From: Balanoglossus misakiensis
Lineage: Eukaryota; Hemichordata
Direction: 5' to 3'
DNA: 64,000 nucleotides
Assembly (NCBI GenBank): GCA_040954595.2
Contig: CM082581.2
Coordinates: 1,364,001-1,428,000 of the forward strand
Translations under genes and position numbers: made by a program
The notes under the pieces: model-generated
Told to the model about the DNA's origin: nothing
The model's input: the letters and a program-made list of their open reading frames with translations, nothing else
Database searches by the model: none
Shown here: positions 47,001-61,604 of the stretch, in pieces
Position numbering within the stretch: position 1 is the first letter of the stretch
How the letters are laid out: every line of letters starts with the position of its first letter

Positions 47001-50000
47001 TTTTCAAAAATCGACGAAATTTTGAGATTTTGCAAAGTCGACGAAAATGTGTCATTTTTTGATGATTTTCAACCGTTTTTTTTTCAAAATTTGTCATTTT
47101 TTTGATGATTTTCACCCATGTTTTTTTTTTTAAAAATCGACGAACCTATGATTTTTTTCAAAATCGACGAAATTTTGTGATTTTACAAAGTCGAAAATTT
47201 TGTCATTTTTTGATGATTTTCAACCATGATTTTTTTTCAAAAATCGACGAAAATTTGAGATTTTGCAAAGACGAAAATTTGTCATTTTTGATGATTTTTA
47301 CCCGTGATTTTTTTTCAAAAATGGACGAAATTTTGAGATTTTGCAAAGACGAAAATTTGTCATTTTTTGATGATTTTCACCCATGATTTTTTTTCAAAAA
47401 TCGACGAAATTTTGAGATTTTGCAAAGAGGAAAATTTGTCATTTTTTCATGATTTTCCCCCATGATTTTTTCAAAAATCGACGAAATTTTGTGATTTTAC
47501 AAAGTCGAAAATTTTGTCATTTTTTGATGATTTTCTCCCATGATTTTTTTCAAAAATCGACGAAATTTTTAGATTTTGCAAAGTCGAACATTTGTCATTT
47601 TTTGATGATTTTTACCCATTTTTTTATTTAAAAAAATCGACGAACCCATGATTTTTTTCAAAACCGACGAAATTTTGAGATTTTGCAAAGTCGAAAATTT
47701 GTCATTTTTTGATGATTTTCACCCATGATTTTTTTCAAAAATCGACGAAATTTTGAGATTTTGCAGTCAAAAATGTGTCATTTTTTGATGATTTTCACCC
47801 ATATTATTTTTCAAATACCGACGAAATTTTGAGATTTTGCAAAGACGAAAATTTGTCATTTTTTGATGATTTACACCCATGATTTTTTCAAAAATTGACG
47901 AAATTTTGAGATTTTGCAAAGTCGAAAATTTGTCATTTTTTGATGATTTTCACCCATGATTTTTTTCAAAAATCGACGAAATTTTGAGATTTTGCAAAGT
48001 CGAAAATTTGTCATTTTTTGATGATTTTCCCCCGTTTTTTTTTTAAAATGGACGAAAACTTGAGATTTTGCAAATACGAAAATTTGTCATTTTTTGATGA
48101 TTTTCACCCATGATTTTTTCAAAAATTGACGAAATTTTGAGATTTTGCAAAGTCGAAAATTTGTCATTTTTTGATGATTTTCACACACGATTTTTTTCAA
48201 AAATCGACGAAATTGTGAGATTTTGCAAAGACGAAAATTTGTCATTTTTTGATGATTTTTACCCATGATTTTTTTTCAAAAATGGACGAAATTTTGAGGT
48301 TTTGCCAAGTCGAAAATTTGTTATTTTTTGATGATTTTCACACATGATTTTTTTCAAAAATGGACGAAATTTTGAGATTTTGCAAAGTCGAAAATTTGTC
48401 ATTTTTTGATGATTTTCCCCCATGATTTTTTTTCAAAAATGGACGAAATTTTGAGATTTTGCAAAGACGAAAATTTGTCATTTTTTGATGATTTTCACCC
48501 ATGATTTTTTTTCAAAAATGGACGAAATTTTGAGGTTTTGCAAAGTCGAAAATTTGTCATTTTTTGATGATTTTCACACATGATTTTTTTCAAAAATGGA
48601 CGAAATTTTGAGATTTTGCAAAGTCGAAAATTTGTCATTTTTTGATGATTTTCCCCCATGATTTTTTTTCAAAAATGGACGAAATTTTGAGATTTTGCAA
48701 AGACGAAAATTTGTCATTTTTTGATGATTTTCACCCATGATTTTTTTTCAAAAATCGACGAAATTTTGAGATTTTGCAAAGTCGAAAATGTGTCATTTTT
48801 TGATGATTTTCACCCGTTTTTTTTCAAAATTTGTCATTTTTTGATGATTTTCACCCATGATTTTTTTTCAAAAATCGACGAAATTTTGAGATTTTGCAAA
48901 GTCGAAAATGTGTCATTTTTTGATGATTTTCACCCATGATTTTTTTCAAAAATCGACGAAATTTTGAGATTTTGCGAAGTCGAAAATTTGTCATTTTTTG
49001 ATGATTTTCACCCATGATTTTTTTCAAAAATCGACGAAATGTTGAGATTTTGCAAAGTCGAAAATTTGTCATTTTTTGATGATTTTCACCCATGATTTTT
49101 TTCAAAAATCGACGAAATGTTGAGATTTTGCAAAGTCGAAAATTTTGTCATTTTTTGATGATTTTCAACCATGATTTTTTTCAAAAATCGACTAAATGTT
49201 GAGATTTTGCAAAGTCGAAAATGTGTCATTTTTTGATGATTTTCACCCGTTTTTTTTTCAAAATTTGTCATTTTTTCATGATTTTCAACCATGATTTTTT
49301 TTCAAAAATCGACGAAATTTTGTGATTTTACAAAGTCGAAAATTTTGTCATTTTTTGATGATTTTCAACCATGATTTTTTTTCAAAAATCGACGAAAATT
49401 TGAGATTTTGCAAAGACGAAAATTTGTCATTTTTGATGATTTTTACCCATGATTTTTTTTCAAAAATGGACGAAATTTTGAGATTTTGCAAAGACGAAAA
49501 TTTGTCATTTTTTGATGATTTTCACCCATGATTTTTTTTCAAAAATCGACGAAATTTTGAGATTTTGCAAAGTCGTAAATGTGTCATTTTTTGATGATTT
49601 TCACCAGTTTTTTTTTTCAAAATTTGTCATTTTTTCATGATTTTCCCCCATGATTTTTTTCAAAAATCGACGAAAATTTGAGATTTTGCAGAGACGAAAA
49701 TTTGTCATTTTTTATGATTTTTACCCATGATTTTTTTTCAAAAATGGACGAAATTTTGAGATTTTGCAAATACGAAAATTTGTCATTTTTTGATGATTTT
49801 CACCCATGATTTTTTTTCAAAAAACGACGAAATTTTGAGATTTTGCAAAGAGGAAAATTTGTCATTTTTTCATGATTTTCACCCATGATTTTTTTCAAAA
49901 ATCGACGAAATTTTGAGATTTTGCAAAGAGGAAAATTTGTCATTTTTTCATGATTTTCCCCCATGATTTTTTTCAAAAATCGACGAAAATTTGAGATTTT

Positions 50001-52079
50001 GCAAAGACGAAAATTTGTCATTTTTGATGATTTTACCCATGATTTTTTTTCAAAAATGGACGAAATTTTGAGATTTTGCAAAGACGAAAATTTGTCATTT
50101 TTTGATGATTTTCACCAATGATTTTTGTTCAAAAAACGACGAAATTTTGAGATTTTGCAGAGGAAAATGTGTCATTTTTTGATGATTTTCACCCGTTTTT
50201 TTTTTCAAAATTTGTCATTTTTTGATGATTTTCTCCCATGATTTTTTTCAAAAATTGACGAAATTTTGAGATTTTGCAAAGTCGAAAATTTGTCATTTTT
50301 TGATGATTTTCACCCATGTTTTTTTTCAAAAATCGACGAAATTTTGAGATTTTGCAAAGTCGAAAATTTGTCATTTTTTGATGATTTTCCCCCATGTTTT
50401 TTTTTTTAAATGGACGAAATTTTGAGATTTTGCAAAGACGAAAATTTGTTATTTTTTGATGATTTTCACCCATGATTTTTTCAAAAATTGACGAAATTTT
50501 GTGATTTTGCAAAGTCGAAAATTTGTCATTTTTGATGATTTTCACACATGATTTTTTTCAAAAATCGACGAAATTGTGAGATTTTGCAAAGACGAAAATT
50601 TGTCATTTTTTGATGATTTTCACCCATGATTTTTTTTCAAAAAACGACGAAATTTTGAGATTTTGCAAAGAGGAAAATTTGTCATTTTTTCTTGATTTTC
50701 ACCCATGATTTTTTTCAAAAATCGACGAAATTTTGAGATTTTGCAAAGAGGAAAATTTGTCATTTTTTCATGATTTTCCCCCATGATTTTTTTCAAAAAT
50801 CGACGAAAATTTGAGATTTTGCAAAGACGAAAATTTGTCATTTTTGATGATTTTTACCCATGATTTTTTTTCAAAAATGGACGAAATTTTGAGATTTTGC
50901 AAAGACGAAAATTTGTCATTTTTTGATGATTTTCCCCCATGTTTTTTTTTTTAAATGGACGAAATTTTGAGATTTTGCAAAGACGAAAATTTGTCATTTT
51001 TTGATGATTTTTACCCATGATTTTTTTTCAAAAATGGACGAAATTTTGAGATTTTGCCAAGTCGAAAATTTGTTATTTTTTGATGATTTTCACCCATGTC
51101 TTTTTTTAAAAATCGACGAAATTTTGAGATTTTGCAGAGGAAAATTTGTCATTTGTTCATGATTTTCCCCCATGATTTTTTTCAAAAATCGACGAAATTT
51201 TGAGATTTTGCAAAGTCGACGAAAATGTGTCATTTTTTGATGATTTTTACCCATGATTTTTTTTCAAAAATGGACGAAATTTTGAGGTTTTGCAAAGTCG
51301 AAAATTTGTCATTTTTTGATGATTTTCACACATGATTTTTTTCAAAAATGGACGAAATTTTGAGATTTTGCAAAGTCGAAAATTTGTCATTTTTTGATGA
51401 TTTTCCCCCATGATTTTTTTTCAAAAATGGACGAAATTTTGAGATTTTGCAAAGACGAAAATTTGTCATTTTTTGATGATTTTCACCCATGATTTTTTTT
51501 CAAAAATCGACGAAATTTTGAGATTTTGCAAAGTCGAAAATTTGTCATTTTTTGATGATTTTCACCCGTTTTTTTTCAAAATTTGTCATTTTTTGATGAT
51601 TTTCACCCATGATTTTTTTTCAAAAATCGACGAAATTTTGAGATTTTGCAAAGTCGAAAATGTGTCATTTTTTGATGATTTTCACCCATGATTTTTTTCA
51701 AAAATCGACGAAATTTTGAGATTTTGCGAAGTCGAAAATTTGTCATTTTTTGATGATTTTCACCCATGATTTTTTTCAAAAATCGACGAAATGTTGAGAT
51801 TTTGCAAAGTCGAAAATTTGTCATTTTTTGATGATTTTCACCCATGATTTTTTTCAAAAATCGACGAAATGTTGAGATTTTGCAAAGTCGAAAATTTTGT
51901 CATTTTTTGATGATTTTCAACCATGATTTTTTTCAAAAATCGACTAAATGTTGAGATTTTGCAAAGTCGAAAATGTGTCATTTTTTGATGATTTTCACCC
52001 GTTTTTTTTTCAAAATTTGTCATTTTTTCATGATTTTCAACCATGATTTTTTTTCAAAAATCGACGAAATTTTGTGATT

Positions 52080-55000
52080 TTACAAAGTCGAAAATTTTGT
52101 CATTTTTTGATGATTTTCAACCATGATTTTTTTTCAAAAATCGACGAAAATTTGAGATTTTGCAAAGACGAAAATTTGTCATTTTTGATGATTTTTACCC
52201 ATGATTTTTTTTCAAAAATGGACGAAATTTTGAGATTTTGCAAAGACGAAAATTTGTCATTTTTTGATGATTTTCACCCATGATTTTTTTTCAAAAATCG
52301 ACGAAATTTTGAGATTTTGCAAAGTCGTAAATGTGTCATTTTTTGATGATTTTCACCAGTTTTTTTTTTCAAAATTTGTCATTTTTTCATGATTTTCCCC
52401 CATGATTTTTTTCAAAAATCGACGAAAATTTGAGATTTTGCAGAGACGAAAATTTGTCATTTTTTATGATTTTTACCCATGATTTTTTTTCAAAAATGGA
52501 CGAAATTTTGAGATTTTGCAAATACGAAAATTTGTCATTTTTTGATGATTTTCACCCATGATTTTTTTTCAAAAAACGACGAAATTTTGAGATTTTGCAA
52601 AGAGGAAAATTTGTCATTTTTTCATGATTTTCACCCATGATTTTTTTCAAAAATCGACGAAATTTTGAGATTTTGCAAAGAGGAAAATTTGTCATTTTTT
52701 CATGATTTTCCCCCATGATTTTTTTCAAAAATCGACGAAAATTTGAGATTTTGCAAAGACGAAAATTTGTCATTTTTGATGATTTTACCCATGATTTTTT
52801 TTCAAAAATGGACGAAATTTTGAGATTTTGCAAAGACGAAAATTTGTCATTTTTTGATGATTTTCACCAATGATTTTTGTTCAAAAAACGACGAAATTTT
52901 GAGATTTTGCAGAGGAAAATGTGTCATTTTTTGATGATTTTCACCCGTTTTTTTTTTCAAAATTTGTCATTTTTTGATGATTTTCTCCCATGATTTTTTT
53001 CAAAAATTGACGAAATTTTGAGATTTTGCAAAGTCGAAAATTTGTCATTTTTTGATGATTTTCACCCATGTTTTTTTTCAAAAATCGACGAAATTTTGAG
53101 ATTTTGCAAAGTCGAAAATTTGTCATTTTTTGATGATTTTCCCCCATGTTTTTTTTTTTAAATGGACGAAATTTTGAGATTTTGCAAAGACGAAAATTTG
53201 TTATTTTTTGATGATTTTCACCCATGATTTTTTCAAAAATTGACGAAATTTTGTGATTTTGCAAAGTCGAAAATTTGTCATTTTTGATGATTTTCACACA
53301 TGATTTTTTTCAAAAATCGACGAAATTGTGAGATTTTGCAAAGACGAAAATTTGTCATTTTTTGATGATTTTCACCCATGATTTTTTTTCAAAAAACGAC
53401 GAAATTTTGAGATTTTGCAAAGAGGAAAATTTGTCATTTTTTCTTGATTTTCACCCATGATTTTTTTCAAAAATCGACGAAATTTTGAGATTTTGCAAAG
53501 AGGAAAATTTGTCATTTTTTCATGATTTTCCCCCATGATTTTTTTCAAAAATCGACGAAAATTTGAGATTTTGCAAAGACGAAAATTTGTCATTTTTGAT
53601 GATTTTTACCCATGATTTTTTTTCAAAAATGGACGAAATTTTGAGATTTTACAAAGTCGAAAATTTTGTCATTTTTTGATGATTTTCAACCATGATTTTT
53701 TTTCAAAAATCGACGAAAATTTGAGATTTTGCAAAGACGAAAATTTGTCATTTTTGATGATTTTTACCCATGATTTTTTTTCAAAAATGGACGAAATTTT
53801 GAGATTTTGCAAAGACGAAAATTTGTCATTTTTTGATGATTTTCACCCATGATTTTTTTTCAAAAATCGACGAAATTTTGAGATTTTGCAAAGTCGTAAA
53901 TGTGTCATTTTTTGATGATTTTCACCAGTTTTTTTTTTCAAAATTTGTCATTTTTTCATGATTTTCCCCCATGATTTTTTTCAAAAATCGACGAAAATTT
54001 GAGATTTTGCAGAGACGAAAATTTGTCATTTTTTATGATTTTTACCCATGATTTTTTTTCAAAAATGGACGAAATTTTGAGATTTTGCAAATACGAAAAT
54101 TTGTCATTTTTTGATGATTTTCACCCATGATTTTTTTTCAAAAAACGACGAAATTTTGAGATTTTGCAAAGAGGAAAATTTGTCATTTTTTCATGATTTT
54201 CACCCATGATTTTTTTCAAAAATCGACGAAATTTTGAGATTTTGCAAAGAGGAAAATTTGTCATTTTTTCATGATTTTCCCCCATGATTTTTTTCAAAAA
54301 TCGACGAAAATTTGAGATTTTGCAAAGACGAAAATTTGTCATTTTTGATGATTTTACCCATGATTTTTTTTCAAAAATGGACGAAATTTTGAGATTTTGC
54401 AAAGACGAAAATTTGTCATTTTTTGATGATTTTCACCAATGATTTTTGTTCAAAAAACGACGAAATTTTGAGATTTTGCAGAGGAAAATGTGTCATTTTT
54501 TGATGATTTTCACCCGTTTTTTTTTTCAAAATTTGTCATTTTTTGATGATTTTCTCCCATGATTTTTTTCAAAAATTGACGAAATTTTGAGATTTTGCAA
54601 AGTCGAAAATTTGTCATTTTTTGATGATTTTCACCCATGTTTTTTTTCAAAAATCGACGAAATTTTGAGATTTTGCAAAGTCGAAAATTTGTCATTTTTT
54701 GATGATTTTCCCCCATGTTTTTTTTTTTAAATGGACGAAATTTTGAGATTTTGCAAAGACGAAAATTTGTTATTTTTTGATGATTTTCACCCATGATTTT
54801 TTCAAAAATTGACGAAATTTTGTGATTTTGCAAAGTCGAAAATTTGTCATTTTTGATGATTTTCACACATGATTTTTTTCAAAAATCGACGAAATTGTGA
54901 GATTTTGCAAAGACGAAAATTTGTCATTTTTTGATGATTTTCACCCATGATTTTTTTTCAAAAAACGACGAAATTTTGAGATTTTGCAAAGAGGAAAATT

Positions 55001-55217
55001 TGTCATTTTTTCTTGATTTTCACCCATGATTTTTTTCAAAAATCGACGAAATTTTGAGATTTTGCAAAGAGGAAAATTTGTCATTTTTTCATGATTTTCC
55101 CCCATGATTTTTTTCAAAAATCGACGAAAATTTGAGATTTTGCAAAGACGAAAATTTGTCATTTTTGATGATTTTTACCCATGATTTTTTTTCAAAAATG
55201 GACGAAATTTTGAGATT
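52080..55217. repeat. Nested 1,569-bp tandem duplication
   Basis: 52080-53648 is followed directly by a copy at 53649-55217 inside one 2,752-bp unit. The joint is where GAGATTTTGC meets the TTTTACAAAGTCG monomer at about 53645. Confidence 0.78.
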
Positions 55218-56433
55218 TTGCAAAGACGAAAATTTGTCATTTTTTGATGATTTTCCCCCATGTTTTTTTTTTTAAATGGACGAAATTTTGAGATTTTGCA
55301 AAGACGAAAATTTGTCATTTTTTGATGATTTTTACCCATGATTTTTTTTCAAAAATGGACGAAATTTTGAGATTTTGCCAAGTCGAAAATTTGTTATTTT
55401 TTGATGATTTTCACCCATGTCTTTTTTTAAAAATCGACGAAATTTTGAGATTTTGCAGAGGAAAATTTGTCATTTGTTCATGATTTTCCCCCATGATTTT
55501 TTTCAAAAATCGACGAAATTTTGAGATTTTGCAAAGTCGACGAAAATGTGTCATTTTTTGATGATTTTTACCCATGATTTTTTTTCAAAAATGGACGAAA
55601 TTTTGAGGTTTTGCAAAGTCGAAAATTTGTCATTTTTTGATGATTTTCACACATGATTTTTTTCAAAAATGGACGAAATTTTGAGATTTTGCAAAGTCGA
55701 AAATTTGTCATTTTTTGATGATTTTCCCCCATGATTTTTTTTCAAAAATGGACGAAATTTTGAGATTTTGCAAAGACGAAAATTTGTCATTTTTTGATGA
55801 TTTTCACCCATGATTTTTTTTCAAAAATCGACGAAATTTTGAGATTTTGCAAAGTCGAAAATGTGTCATTTTTTGATGATTTTCACCCGTTTTTTTTCAA
55901 AATTTGTCATTTTTTGATGATTTTCACCCATGATTTTTTTTCAAAAATCGACGAAATTTTGAGATTTTGCAAAGTCGAAAATGTGTCATTTTTTGATGAT
56001 TTTCACCCATGATTTTTTTCAAAAATCGACGAAATTTTGAGATTTTGCGAAGTCGAAAATTTGTCATTTTTTGATGATTTTCACCCATGATTTTTTTCAA
56101 AAATCGACGAAATGTTGAGATTTTGCAAAGTCGAAAATTTGTCATTTTTTGATGATTTTCACCCATGATTTTTTTCAAAAATCGACGAAATGTTGAGATT
56201 TTGCAAAGTCGAAAATTTTGTCATTTTTTGATGATTTTCAACCATGATTTTTTTCAAAAATCGACTAAATGTTGAGATTTTGCAAAGTCGAAAATGTGTC
56301 ATTTTTTGATGATTTTCACCCGTTTTTTTTTCAAAATTTGTCATTTTTTCATGATTTTCAACCATGATTTTTTTTCAAAAATCGACGAAATTTTGTGATT
56401 TTACAAAGTCGAAAATTTTGTCATTTTTTGATG

Positions 56434-58787
56434 ATTTTCAACCATGATTTTTTTTCAAAAATCGACGAAAATTTGAGATTTTGCAAAGACGAAAATTTGT
56501 CATTTTTGATGATTTTTACCCATGATTTTTTTTCAAAAATGGACGAAATTTTGAGATTTTGCAAAGACGAAAATTTGTCATTTTTTGATGATTTTCACCC
56601 ATGATTTTTTTTCAAAAATCGACGAAATTTTGAGATTTTGCAAAGTCGTAAATGTGTCATTTTTTGATGATTTTCACCAGTTTTTTTTTTCAAAATTTGT
56701 CATTTTTTCATGATTTTCCCCCATGATTTTTTTCAAAAATCGACGAAAATTTGAGATTTTGCAGAGACGAAAATTTGTCATTTTTTATGATTTTTACCCA
56801 TGATTTTTTTTCAAAAATGGACGAAATTTTGAGATTTTGCAAATACGAAAATTTGTCATTTTTTGATGATTTTCACCCATGATTTTTTTTCAAAAAACGA
56901 CGAAATTTTGAGATTTTGCAAAGAGGAAAATTTGTCATTTTTTCATGATTTTCACCCATGATTTTTTTCAAAAATCGACGAAATTTTGAGATTTTGCAAA
57001 GAGGAAAATTTGTCATTTTTTCATGATTTTCCCCCATGATTTTTTTCAAAAATCGACGAAAATTTGAGATTTTGCAAAGACGAAAATTTGTCATTTTTGA
57101 TGATTTTACCCATGATTTTTTTTCAAAAATGGACGAAATTTTGAGATTTTGCAAAGACGAAAATTTGTCATTTTTTGATGATTTTCACCAATGATTTTTG
57201 TTCAAAAAACGACGAAATTTTGAGATTTTGCAGAGGAAAATGTGTCATTTTTTGATGATTTTCACCCGTTTTTTTTTTCAAAATTTGTCATTTTTTGATG
57301 ATTTTCTCCCATGATTTTTTTCAAAAATTGACGAAATTTTGAGATTTTGCAAAGTCGAAAATTTGTCATTTTTTGATGATTTTCACCCATGTTTTTTTTC
57401 AAAAATCGACGAAATTTTGAGATTTTGCAAAGTCGAAAATTTGTCATTTTTTGATGATTTTCCCCCATGTTTTTTTTTTTAAATGGACGAAATTTTGAGA
57501 TTTTGCAAAGACGAAAATTTGTTATTTTTTGATGATTTTCACCCATGATTTTTTCAAAAATTGACGAAATTTTGTGATTTTGCAAAGTCGAAAATTTGTC
57601 ATTTTTGATGATTTTCAACCATGATTTTTTTTCAAAAATCGACGAAAATTTGAGATTTTGCAAAGACGAAAATTTGTCATTTTTGATGATTTTTACCCAT
57701 GATTTTTTTTCAAAAATGGACGAAATTTTGAGATTTTGCAAAGACGAAAATTTGTCATTTTTTGATGATTTTCACCCATGATTTTTTTTCAAAAATCGAC
57801 GAAATTTTGAGATTTTGCAAAGTCGTAAATGTGTCATTTTTTGATGATTTTCACCAGTTTTTTTTTTCAAAATTTGTCATTTTTTCATGATTTTCCCCCA
57901 TGATTTTTTTCAAAAATCGACGAAAATTTGAGATTTTGCAGAGACGAAAATTTGTCATTTTTTATGATTTTTACCCATGATTTTTTTTCAAAAATGGACG
58001 AAATTTTGAGATTTTGCAAATACGAAAATTTGTCATTTTTTGATGATTTTCACCCATGATTTTTTTTCAAAAAACGACGAAATTTTGAGATTTTGCAAAG
58101 AGGAAAATTTGTCATTTTTTCATGATTTTCACCCATGATTTTTTTCAAAAATCGACGAAATTTTGAGATTTTGCAAAGAGGAAAATTTGTCATTTTTTCA
58201 TGATTTTCCCCCATGATTTTTTTCAAAAATCGACGAAAATTTGAGATTTTGCAAAGACGAAAATTTGTCATTTTTGATGATTTTACCCATGATTTTTTTT
58301 CAAAAATGGACGAAATTTTGAGATTTTGCAAAGACGAAAATTTGTCATTTTTTGATGATTTTCACCAATGATTTTTGTTCAAAAAACGACGAAATTTTGA
58401 GATTTTGCAGAGGAAAATGTGTCATTTTTTGATGATTTTCACCCGTTTTTTTTTTCAAAATTTGTCATTTTTTGATGATTTTCTCCCATGATTTTTTTCA
58501 AAAATTGACGAAATTTTGAGATTTTGCAAAGTCGAAAATTTGTCATTTTTTGATGATTTTCACCCATGTTTTTTTTCAAAAATCGACGAAATTTTGAGAT
58601 TTTGCAAAGTCGAAAATTTGTCATTTTTTGATGATTTTCCCCCATGTTTTTTTTTTTAAATGGACGAAATTTTGAGATTTTGCAAAGACGAAAATTTGTT
58701 ATTTTTTGATGATTTTCACCCATGATTTTTTCAAAAATTGACGAAATTTTGTGATTTTGCAAAGTCGAAAATTTGTCATTTTTGATG
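56434..58787. repeat. Nested 1,177-bp tandem duplication
   Basis: 56434-57610 is followed by a copy at 57611-58787. The same joint (CATTTTTGATGATTTTCAACC) occurs again near 63407-63427, so the duplicated form was itself copied as part of a 5,811-bp unit (55794 to 61605). Confidence 0.78.
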
Positions 58788-59722
58788 ATTTTCACACATG
58801 ATTTTTTTCAAAAATCGACGAAATTGTGAGATTTTGCAAAGACGAAAATTTGTCATTTTTTGATGATTTTCACCCATGATTTTTTTTCAAAAAACGACGA
58901 AATTTTGAGATTTTGCAAAGAGGAAAATTTGTCATTTTTTCTTGATTTTCACCCATGATTTTTTTCAAAAATCGACGAAATTTTGAGATTTTGCAAAGAG
59001 GAAAATTTGTCATTTTTTCATGATTTTCCCCCATGATTTTTTTCAAAAATCGACGAAAATTTGAGATTTTGCAAAGACGAAAATTTGTCATTTTTGATGA
59101 TTTTTACCCATGATTTTTTTTCAAAAATGGACGAAATTTTGAGATTTTGCAAAGACGAAAATTTGTCATTTTTTGATGATTTTCCCCCATGTTTTTTTTT
59201 TTAAATGGACGAAATTTTGAGATTTTGCAAAGACGAAAATTTGTCATTTTTTGATGATTTTTACCCATGATTTTTTTTCAAAAATGGACGAAATTTTGAG
59301 ATTTTGCCAAGTCGAAAATTTGTTATTTTTTGATGATTTTCACCCATGTCTTTTTTTAAAAATCGACGAAATTTTGAGATTTTGCAGAGGAAAATTTGTC
59401 ATTTGTTCATGATTTTCCCCCATGATTTTTTTCAAAAATCGACGAAATTTTGAGATTTTGCAAAGTCGACGAAAATGTGTCATTTTTTGATGATTTTTAC
59501 CCATGATTTTTTTTCAAAAATGGACGAAATTTTGAGGTTTTGCAAAGTCGAAAATTTGTCATTTTTTGATGATTTTCACACATGATTTTTTTCAAAAATG
59601 GACGAAATTTTGAGATTTTGCAAAGTCGAAAATTTGTCATTTTTTGATGATTTTCCCCCATGATTTTTTTTCAAAAATGGACGAAATTTTGAGATTTTGC
59701 AAAGACGAAAATTTGTCATTTT

Positions 59723-61604
59723 TTGATGATTTTCACCCATGATTTTTTTTCAAAAATCGACGAAATTTTGAGATTTTGCAAAGTCGAAAATTTGTCATTT
59801 TTTGATGATTTTCACCCGTTTTTTTTCAAAATTTGTCATTTTTTGATGATTTTCACCCATGATTTTTTTTCAAAAATGGACGAAATTTTGAGATTTTGCA
59901 AAGTCGAAAATTTGTCATTTTTTGATGATTTTCACCCATGATTTTTTTTCAAAAAACGACGAAATTTTGAGATTTTGCAAAGAGGAAAATTTGTCATTTT
60001 TTCATGATTTTCACCCATGATTTTTTTCAAAAATCGACGAAATTTTGAGATTTTGCAAAGAGGAAAATTTGTCATTTTTTCATGATTTTCCCCCATGATT
60101 TTTTTCAAAAATCGACGAAAATTTGAGATTTTGCAAAGACGAAAATTTGTCATTTTTGATGATTTTACCCATGATTTTTTTTCAAAAATGGACGAAATTT
60201 TGAGATTTTGCAAAGACGAAAATTTGTCATTTTTTGATGATTTTCACCAATGATTTTTGTTCAAAAAACGACGAAATTTTGAGATTTTGCAGAGGAAAAT
60301 GTGTCATTTTTTGATGATTTTCACCCGTTTTTTTTTTCAAAATTTGTCATTTTTTGATGATTTTCTCCCATGATTTTTTTCAAAAATTGACGAAATTTTG
60401 AGATTTTGCAAAGTCGAAAATTTGTCATTTTTTGATGATTTTCACCCATGTTTTTTTTCAAAAATCGACGAAATTTTGAGATTTTGCAAAGTCGAAAATT
60501 TGTCATTTTTTGATGATTTTCCCCCATGTTTTTTTTTTTAAATGGACGAAATTTTGAGATTTTGCAAAGACGAAAATTTGTTATTTTTTGATGATTTTCA
60601 CCCATGATTTTTTCAAAAATTGACGAAATTTTGTGATTTTGCAAAGTCGAAAATTTGTCATTTTTGATGATTTTCACACATGATTTTTTTCAAAAATCGA
60701 CGAAATTGTGAGATTTTGCAAAGACGAAAATTTGTTATTTTTTGATGATTTTCACCCATGATTTTTTTTCAAAAAACGACGAAATTTTGAGATTTTGCAA
60801 AGAGGAAAATTTGTCATTTTTTCTTGATTTTCACCCATGATTTTTTTCAAAAATCGACGAAATTTTGAGATTTTGCAAAGAGGAAAATTTGTCATTTTTT
60901 CATGATTTTCCCCCATGATTTTTTTCAAAAATCGACGAAAATTTGAGATTTTGCAAAGACGAAAATTTGTCATTTTTGATGATTTTTACCCATGATTTTT
61001 TTTCAAAAATGGACGAAATTTTGAGATTTTGCAAAGACGAAAATTTGTCATTTTTTGATGATTTTCCCCCATGTTTTTTTTTTTAAATGGACGAAATTTT
61101 GAGATTTTGCAAAGACGAAAATTTGTCATTTTTTGATGATTTTTACCCATGATTTTTTTTCAAAAATGGACGAAATTTTGAGATTTTGCCAAGTCGAAAA
61201 TTTGTTATTTTTTGATGATTTTCACCCATGTCTTTTTTTAAAAATCGACGAAATTTTGAGATTTTGCAGAGGAAAATTTGTCATTTGTTCATGATTTTCC
61301 CCCATGATTTTTTTCAAAAATCGACGAAATTTTGAGATTTTGCAAAGTCGACGAAAATGTGTCATTTTTTGATGATTTTTACCCATGATTTTTTTTCAAA
61401 AATGGACGAAATTTTGAGGTTTTGCAAAGTCGAAAATTTGTCATTTTTTGATGATTTTCACACATGATTTTTTTCAAAAATGGACGAAATTTTGAGATTT
61501 TGCAAAGTCGAAAATTTGTCATTTTTTGATGATTTTCCCCCATGATTTTTTTTCAAAAATGGACGAAATTTTGAGATTTTGCAAAGACGAAAATTTGTCA
61601 TTTT
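59723..61604. repeat. Shortened 1,882-bp higher-order unit
   Basis: Compared with the unit at 61605, 870 bp corresponding to about 61814-62684 is missing. The flanking monomers join in register at CACCCATG near 59940. Confidence 0.75.
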
